A stretch of DNA of 18,424 nucleotides from DATBIO01 sp036556965 (GTDB lineage Bacteria; Acidobacteriota; Vicinamibacteria; Fen-336). The position numbers were made by a program, and so were the translations under genes. The notes under the pieces were generated by a model. That model saw nothing but the letters and a program-made list of their open reading frames with translations. It searched no databases and was not told the DNA's origin. Below are positions 13,860-18,424 of this stretch, one piece after another (the first letter of the stretch is position 1; each line of letters begins with the position of its first letter). Where the stretch lies: assembly GCA_036556965.1 (NCBI GenBank), contig DATBIO010000319.1, positions 1 through 18,424 on the forward strand, read 5' to 3'.

Positions 13860-14678
13860 CTGCGGATTCGGGTCCTGGGTTCCGGCAGCTCGGGCAACAC
13901 GACGCTGGTCGAGGCGGGAGGCGCGCGGCTGCTCGTGGACGCCGGCCTGGGGCCGCGCGAGATGGCGGAGCGGCTGCAGGACGTGGCCGTGGACCCGGCC
14001 TCCCTCCTCGGCGTCCTGATCTCGCACGAGCACGGCGACCACGCGCGGGGCGCGGCCGCCTTCGCGCGCCGGTGGGGCGTGCCGCTCTACGGCTCGCGCG
14101 GGACCTATGCCGCGGCCGGGCTCGGCGCGGAGGCGATACCGAGCTACGAGGTGCTGCCGCCCAGCGCGCCCACGGCCATCGGCGCCTTCACCGTGACGGC
14201 CATCCCCATCCCGCACGACGCCGCCGCCCCCTACGCCTTCGTGGTGGAGGCGGACGGGTGCAGCCTCGGCCACGCCACCGACCTGGGCCACGTCGGCGCC
14301 TCCCTGGTCCGCGCCTTCCTGGACTGCGATACCGTGCTGGTCGAGAGCAACCACGACCTCGACCTCCTGCAGGCGAGCCCGTATCCGTGGTCGGTGAAGG
14401 ACCGCATCTCCGGCTGGCAGGGACACCTCTCCAACGAAGACGTGGCCGGCTACCTGGCCCGCGGCCTGGGCGAGCGCTGCCGCCGCGTCGTGCTGGCCCA
14501 CCTCTCGCGCAAGTGCAACGACCCCGCACTGGCCGAAGCCGTGGCCGACGCCGCCCTGCGCTCCCGCGGGCGCACGGAGGTGGCGGTCACGCTGTGCGCC
14601 GAGGACGGCACGGCCTGGCTCGACATCGCGCCCTCCGCCCTGCCCCGCCGGGGTCCGCAGCAGCTGCGCCTTTGGTAG
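13860..14678 (+). CDS. yycJ: YycJ/WalJ-type metallo-beta-lactamase fold hydrolase
   Basis: The protein has about 272 residues. It has the marks of the YycJ branch: LGSGSSGNTTLVE at the very start (6-18), LLVDAG, the metal motif HEHGDH (His56, His58, Asp60, His61), IPHDA (His119), GHATDLGHV with Asp141, VLVESNHDLDLL (His165), GHLSN and HLSRKCNDP. In Firmicutes YycJ/WalJ is a DNA exonuclease linked to the cell-wall WalRK system; its job here is open. The start is odd: no ATG, GTG or TTG lies between the M16 stop and the first conserved residues. The CTG at 13860, four bases after GGGAGG, is the likely start, with ATT at 13866 as the other choice. Any later canonical start would remove the conserved SGSSGN loop. 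The stop overlaps the TTG start of the glycosylase. Confidence 0.88.
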   Translation: MRIRVLGSGSSGNTTLVEAGGARLLVDAGLGPREMAERLQDVAVDPASLLGVLISHEHGDHARGAAAFARRWGVPLYGSRGTYAAAGLGAEAIPSYEVLPPSAPTAIGAFTVTAIPIPHDAAAPYAFVVEADGCSLGHATDLGHVGASLVRAFLDCDTVLVESNHDLDLLQASPYPWSVKDRISGWQGHLSNEDVAGYLARGLGERCRRVVLAHLSRKCNDPALAEAVADAALRSRGRTEVAVTLCAEDGTAWLDIAPSALPRRGPQQLRLW

Positions 14679-15352
14679 AGCGCTTCGCGCCCCTGCGCGA
14701 CGTGGGCGGACGGGGCCTCGACGTGCTCTTCGTGGGGATCAACCCCGGCTTCATGTCCGCGCGCGCCGGGCACCACTTCGCCAACCCCGCCAACGGCTTC
14801 TGGCCCCTGCTGCACGAGGCGGGCTTCACCCCGCGCCGGCTGCGGCCGCAGGAGGACGGGCGCCTCCTGGAGCTCGGCCTGGGCGTGACCAACCTGGCGG
14901 CGCGGGCCACCGCCTCGGTCTCCGACCTGACGCGGGAGGAGATGGCGGAGGGCGCCGCGGTGCTCGCGGGCAAGGTCCGCCGCTGGCGGCCCCGGGCCGT
15001 GGTCTTCGTGGGCCTCACCGCCTACCGGGCCTTCGCGCGCTGGCTGGGGGCACGGGCCGCCCGCGTCCGCTGCGGCGAGCAGCCGGGGGACCTGGAGGGT
15101 GCCCGGGTCTTCGTGGTGCCCAACCCCAGCGGGCGCAACGCGCACTACTCCTACCGCGAGATGAGGGCGATCTACCGGCGGGTGGCCCGCGCCCTGGGCG
15201 CCCTCAGCGCGCTCGCAGGGAGTGCGACCGGGCCAGCACGGCCCCCCGGCGTCCGCGCAAGCCGACGCGCAGCCGCCCGTCGCCCTCCGCCACGGGCCGC
15301 TCGAAGGCCAGCACGTAGTGGCCGGCCAGCGCGCCGCGCAGGCGCGCGATGA
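14672..15352 (+). CDS. mug: Mug/TDG-type mismatch-specific DNA glycosylase
   Basis: The enzyme removes uracil or thymine from mismatches with guanine, as Mug does. VLFVGINPGFMS (18-29) contains the catalytic Asn24 in GINPG; HFANPANGFWPLLHEAGFTPRRL matches the E. coli Mug sequence region FAHPANRFWKVIYQAGFT, and VVPNPSGRNAHYS (148-160) is the second signature, with the NPSG loop. The TTG at 14672 gives VERFAPL at the N-terminus, like E. coli Mug (MVEDILAPG); it overlaps the yycJ stop by seven bases, so translation is likely coupled. The catalytic domain ends near residue 178, but the frame stays open to 226 residues, an Arg/Ala/Pro-rich tail about 50 residues longer than expected. That tail lies antisense to the last 49 codons of the convergent VWFA-related gene. 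Confidence 0.9.
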   Translation: MVERFAPLRDVGGRGLDVLFVGINPGFMSARAGHHFANPANGFWPLLHEAGFTPRRLRPQEDGRLLELGLGVTNLAARATASVSDLTREEMAEGAAVLAGKVRRWRPRAVVFVGLTAYRAFARWLGARAARVRCGEQPGDLEGARVFVVPNPSGRNAHYSYREMRAIYRRVARALGALSALAGSATGPARPPGVRASRRAAARRPPPRAARRPARSGRPARRAGAR

Positions 15353-16172
15353 CGCCCCCCGTGGAGAGGTGGGTGCGCGCGTAGAAGCCGCCGGTGTGCT
15401 CGGCCAGCGCCTGGAGCCCCAGCTCCAGCGAGTGGTAGTCCGCGTCCGTGATGTCGAGGGTGAAGACGGTGGCGTGGGCGGCCAGCAGGGCCCGCCGGGC
15501 CTCCTCGTAGTCGGGCTCGGCGCGCACGCCGCTCGTGGTGTAGCGGCCCAGCCCCCAGCCCACGAACACCACCACCTTCGGCCCGTCGATCGCGCGCAGG
15601 GCCCGGGCCAGGACCAGCAGCCCCGTCTCCGTGGTGGCCGCCTTCCGTGCCGCCTCGGCGTCGAAGTGGGAGGCCAGCGATCCTTCCTCCCGGGCCAGCG
15701 GGGGAGGCCGCGCATCGAAGAGCACGGCATGGCGCAGGGCCTCCCGCGGCCCCTCGCGGTCGCGGCCGGCGTCCGTCCAGAGCTTGAGCTGGGAGTCGAA
15801 GGAGGCCACGGCCACGCGGTCCTCGCGCGGAAGCCCGTCCAGCACCTCCTGCGCGCGCAGGAGCATGCGCAAGAACCCCGGCCCCCGCCTGGCCTGCAGG
15901 TCCTTCTGCACGAAGAACACCACCGTCCGGGCGGGAGAGGCGGGCGCCCCGTCGTCCCTCCCCCCGTGGGCGGGCACCCAGTGGGCGGACTCCAGGGGCA
16001 CCACCTCGCCGCCCACCTTCAGCTCGAAGTCGTCCGTGCCCAGCCCGGGCACCGCGCGCGCGCCGTCGAGCACGCGCACCTCCACCAGCACGCGCTCCAC
16101 CTCGACGTGCTCGGAAACGCGCACCGCATCGTCGGGGGGACCGGCCAGGAGCAGGGCGAGGGCGGCGATCAC
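15204..16172 (-). CDS. VWFA-related acidobacterial-type secreted protein
   Basis: This 322-residue protein has the layout of the VWFA-related domain found mostly in acidobacteria: a short hydrophobic N-terminus (IAALALLLAGPP), a beta-rich lead (VEVERVLVEVRVLD..., GLGTDDFELKVGG), then the von Willebrand A fold with LPREDRVAVASFDSQLKLWTD, ARALRAIDGPKVVVFVGWGLG and the closing GHYVLAFE. The metal site is poor: where DxSxS should stand, the first strand reads TVVFFVQKDLQ (83-93), so ligand binding through a metal is unlikely. The GTG at 16172 overlaps the malic enzyme stop by four bases (GTGA), so the two are translated together; why they are coupled is unclear. Function is unknown; extracellular or periplasmic binding is inferred. 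The last 49 codons are antisense to the mug tail. Confidence 0.83.
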   Translation of the reverse strand: MIAALALLLAGPPDDAVRVSEHVEVERVLVEVRVLDGARAVPGLGTDDFELKVGGEVVPLESAHWVPAHGGRDDGAPASPARTVVFFVQKDLQARRGPGFLRMLLRAQEVLDGLPREDRVAVASFDSQLKLWTDAGRDREGPREALRHAVLFDARPPPLAREEGSLASHFDAEAARKAATTETGLLVLARALRAIDGPKVVVFVGWGLGRYTTSGVRAEPDYEEARRALLAAHATVFTLDITDADYHSLELGLQALAEHTGGFYARTHLSTGGVIARLRGALAGHYVLAFERPVAEGDGRLRVGLRGRRGAVLARSHSLRAR

Positions 16173-17872
16173 GCCGGCACCAGCTCGGGATAGCCCGGCT
16201 CCCACATCGCCCCTGCCACCGCCGCCCGTATGGCGTCGTCCGCGAGCGCCCGCCCCGTCCCCTCGTCGCGGGCCGTCCGCACCACCTCCAAGGCGATGGC
16301 CGCCGTCACCGCGCGCAGGCCGGCGATGCGCGGGTACAGGCTGCCCGCGGCCAGGTCGGCGTCGCTGACCTGCGCCGCGAGGGCCCGCGCCGCCGCCGCG
16401 AACATCGCGTTGCTCACCGCACGCGTCTCCGCCACCAGCCCTCCCAGGCCCACCCCGGGGAACACGAAGGCGTTGTTTCCCTGGCCCACGCGCACGTCCT
16501 GGCCCGCCACCTCGACGGGCGGGAACGGGCTGCCCGTGGCCACCAGCGCGCGCCCATCGCTCCAGCGCAGGACGTCGGCCGGCGTCGCTTCCGCCTGGCT
16601 GGTCGGGTTGGACAGGGGCAGGATGGCCGGCCGCGGAACGGCCGCGGCCATGCCGCGCACGACCTCCTCCGTGAAGGCGCCCGCGGCGCCGCTGACGCCG
16701 ATGAGCGCGGTGGGCCGGAGGGCACGCACGGCGTCGGCGAGGGTATGCGGGGTGCCCAGGCCGGCCTCGGCGCGCAGGGCGGCGGGCCAGACCAGGGGCC
16801 GGCGGAAGGCGTCCTCCGATCCCGCCTCGTCCGTGACCAGGCCCTGGCGGTCGAGGAGGGCCACGGCGCGGAACAGCGCGTCGCCCGTCACTCCCTCCCG
16901 CCGCAGGGTCTCCTGGAGGAGCAGCGCGATCCCGCCCCCGGCCGCGCCCGCCCCGAGGATGACCACGCGCTGCTCGCGCAGCGGCGTCCCCGTGGCGCGC
17001 CCCGCGGCGAGGAGGCCGGCCAGGGCCACGGCGGCGGTCCCCTGGACGTCGTCGTTGAAGGAGGGCAGCACGTCGCGGTAACGCTCCAGGAGCGCGAAGG
17101 CGGTGCCCTTGCGGAAGTCCTCCCACTGCAGGAGCGCCCGCGGGAAGCGCGCGCGCACCGCCCGCACGAACTCGCCCACCAGCGAGAAGTAGTCGTCGCC
17201 GCGCAGGCGCCGGTGCCGCCAGCCGAGATAGAGCGGGTCGGCGAGAAGGGCCTCGTTGTCGGTGCCCACGTCCAGGCTCACGGGCAGGGTCTCCGCGGGG
17301 TGGATCCCCGCCGCGGCGCAGTAGAGCGCGAGCTTGCCCACGGGGATGGGCATGCCCCCCGCCCCCTGGTCGCCGAGGCCGAGGATGCTCTCGTTGTCCG
17401 TGGCCACGATGAGGCGCACGCCGGCGAACGGCGCGCTGGCCAGCACCTCTTCCACGCGCCCGCGGTGGCCGGGGTGGATCCAGAGCCCTCGCGCGCGGCG
17501 GAAGATGCGGCTGAAGGCCTGGCAGGCGAGCCCGACGGTGGGCGTGTAGACGATGGGCAGCAGCTCCTCGAGGTGGTCGGTGAGCACGCGATAGAAGAGG
17601 ACCTCGTTCCGGTCCTGGAGCGCGGCCAGCCCGATGTAGCGCTCGAGGGGGTCGGTCTTGCGCTCCACGTTGGCGTACGCGCGCTCCGCCTGCTGCTCGA
17701 TGGTGCTGACCGCGGGCGGCAGCAGGCCGTGCAGCCCGAACGCCGTGCGCTCCTGGAGCGTGAAGGCCGTGCTCTTGTTGTACATGGGTTGGCTGAGCAG
17801 CTGATGCCCGCGGTGGGGCACGGCCACCCGCCAGCGGCCGTCCGCCCCGCGCTCGCGGCGATAGGTCTCCAT
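16169..17872 (-). CDS. maeA: NAD-dependent malic enzyme
   Basis: The 567-residue enzyme oxidatively decarboxylates malate to pyruvate and CO2. Length and motifs match the large (MaeA/SfcA, animal ME-like) family: YTPTVG with catalytic Tyr109, GKLALY with catalytic Lys180, WEDF with metal ligands Glu251 and Asp252, FNDDVQGTA with Asp275, the dinucleotide site GAGAAGGG (307-314), SNPTSQAEATPADVL, and GQGNNAFVFPGVGLGG. The residue that is usually Arg in TDGERILGLGD is Ser162 here (TDNESILGLGD); the same change seems to define a subgroup, so it may affect malate handling or shift the activity. The ATG at 17872 is preferred: the frame opens twelve codons further upstream but that overlaps the previous gene. 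The gap to that gene is only ten bases and has no Shine-Dalgarno site. The VWFA-related gene follows with overlap. Confidence 0.93.
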   Translation of the reverse strand: METYRRERGADGRWRVAVPHRGHQLLSQPMYNKSTAFTLQERTAFGLHGLLPPAVSTIEQQAERAYANVERKTDPLERYIGLAALQDRNEVLFYRVLTDHLEELLPIVYTPTVGLACQAFSRIFRRARGLWIHPGHRGRVEEVLASAPFAGVRLIVATDNESILGLGDQGAGGMPIPVGKLALYCAAAGIHPAETLPVSLDVGTDNEALLADPLYLGWRHRRLRGDDYFSLVGEFVRAVRARFPRALLQWEDFRKGTAFALLERYRDVLPSFNDDVQGTAAVALAGLLAAGRATGTPLREQRVVILGAGAAGGGIALLLQETLRREGVTGDALFRAVALLDRQGLVTDEAGSEDAFRRPLVWPAALRAEAGLGTPHTLADAVRALRPTALIGVSGAAGAFTEEVVRGMAAAVPRPAILPLSNPTSQAEATPADVLRWSDGRALVATGSPFPPVEVAGQDVRVGQGNNAFVFPGVGLGGLVAETRAVSNAMFAAAARALAAQVSDADLAAGSLYPRIAGLRAVTAAIALEVVRTARDEGTGRALADDAIRAAVAGAMWEPGYPELVPA

Positions 17873-17882
17873 CGGCCGGAGG

Positions 17883-18424
17883 CTACATCGGTGGCCGGGA
17901 TCGGCCAAGACCGGCCAGCAGGGACTGCTCGCCGGTGACGTGGGACCAGTAGGCGGCGCGCGTGCTCCCCTGGTACGGCAGGGTGCGGCGCCAGTAGCCG
18001 GCCATCAGCTCGAGGGTGACGCAGACGGAAACCGCGGAGGCGCAGAGCGCGGCCGCGCGTCCCGGACGGGGGAGGCGCGTGAGGGCCACCGCGAAGAGGG
18101 GGACCAGGAAGGGGACGACGTCGAGGAAGCCGCGGTGGCCGAAGCCCCCGCCGAGCATCCACGACCACCAGAAGCCGTACAGCAGCGCGTAGGCCAGGAG
18201 CAGGCCCGAGAAGGCGAGGGCGGCGCGGCGGGTGGCGCCGCAGGCGAGCGCGGCCAGGAGGGCCACCGCGACCACGGGGTAGTAGGTGAAGAGGCCGCGC
18301 TCGTAGGAGACGAGCACGGGCAGGGCCATGGGGCGGCCCCAGAGGAAGGGCTCCGCCTTGTAGCTCGAGAGCACGAGGCGCCCGACCACCCAGGAGTTGT
18401 AGGCGACCTGGAGCGCGGCGGCGA
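17883..18424 (-). CDS. Membrane glycosyltransferase-like protein, C-terminal part
   Basis: The gene is open to the right edge, so its start is outside the window; about 180 codons are visible. The piece has several hydrophobic segments, including YPVVAVALLAALACGA, AALAFSGLLLAYALLYGFWWSW and LDVVPFLVPLFAVAL. Motifs RLVLSSY, VLVSYERGLFTYYPVV and GGGFGHRGFLDVVPF match the C-terminal half of large polytopic GT39/dolichyl-phosphate-mannose-type transferases, where a loop of the form SxxxGLFxYxP and a GxxFGHR..x..P motif are common. It would transfer a sugar from a lipid carrier in the inner membrane, but the catalytic N-terminus is not visible. The TAG stop is ten bases from the malic enzyme ATG, so cotranscription is likely. 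Confidence 0.78.
   Translation of the reverse strand, partial: AAALQVAYNSWVVGRLVLSSYKAEPFLWGRPMALPVLVSYERGLFTYYPVVAVALLAALACGATRRAALAFSGLLLAYALLYGFWWSWMLGGGFGHRGFLDVVPFLVPLFAVALTRLPRPGRAAALCASAVSVCVTLELMAGYWRRTLPYQGSTRAAYWSHVTGEQSLLAGLGRSRPPM

Overview
The window is very GC-rich bacterial DNA, densely coded, with gaps of a few to about 100 bases and one larger gap of about 300 bases. The gene set belongs to a didermic (outer-membrane) heterotroph. An Acidobacteriota member (Thermoanaerobaculia- or Vicinamibacteria-like) is the best guess, from three hints: a VWFA-related protein of the type known mainly from acidobacteria, a TonB with a Gly-Gly-Val repeat linker, and a membrane phosphodiesterase ending in LGYIQ. 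None of these alone proves the phylum. There is no rRNA, tRNA, CRISPR array, insertion sequence, phage gene or attachment site that I can see. The window reads as ordinary chromosome.

Layout. (1) 1-3085, envelope block: the 3' end of a TolB-propeller/Omp85-like barrel protein (+), convergent with tonB (-). A 300-base divergent promoter region follows, then a lytic transglycosylase (+). (2) 3138-5312: a lipoprotein YcbB-type L,D-transpeptidase and a small zinc-ribbon protein (+). (3) 5326-7184: a PLP-dependent decarboxylase (-), divergent from a free-standing NFACT-R domain protein (+). (4) 7251-11163: a membrane phosphodiesterase-like protein whose catalytic residues look lost (-), divergent from an overlapping three-gene operon of redoxin, HExxH metallopeptidase and SGNH hydrolase (+). 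(5) 11160-12406: a secreted protein with a BamE-like tail and a small helical protein, both (-). (6) 12496-15352: an M16 peptidase, a YycJ-type metallo-beta-lactamase with no canonical start codon, and a Mug-type DNA glycosylase (+). (7) 15204-18424 (-): a membrane glycosyltransferase end, an NAD-malic enzyme and the VWFA-related protein.

Cell-wall and envelope work dominates: murein cleavage, 3-3 crosslinking, outer-membrane assembly, TonB energy transfer, and possibly YycJ. Metabolism is represented by malic enzyme and the decarboxylase, repair by Mug, and ribosome quality control by the NFACT-R domain.

No clear new multi-gene system is visible. The most interesting points are: several start codons placed 5-9 bases after TAGAAT/TAGCAT-like boxes, suggesting leaderless mRNAs; the predicted pseudo-phosphodiesterase with matching LGY motifs at both ends; the lone NFACT-R protein; the CTG or ATT start of yycJ; and the antisense-overlapping tail of mug.
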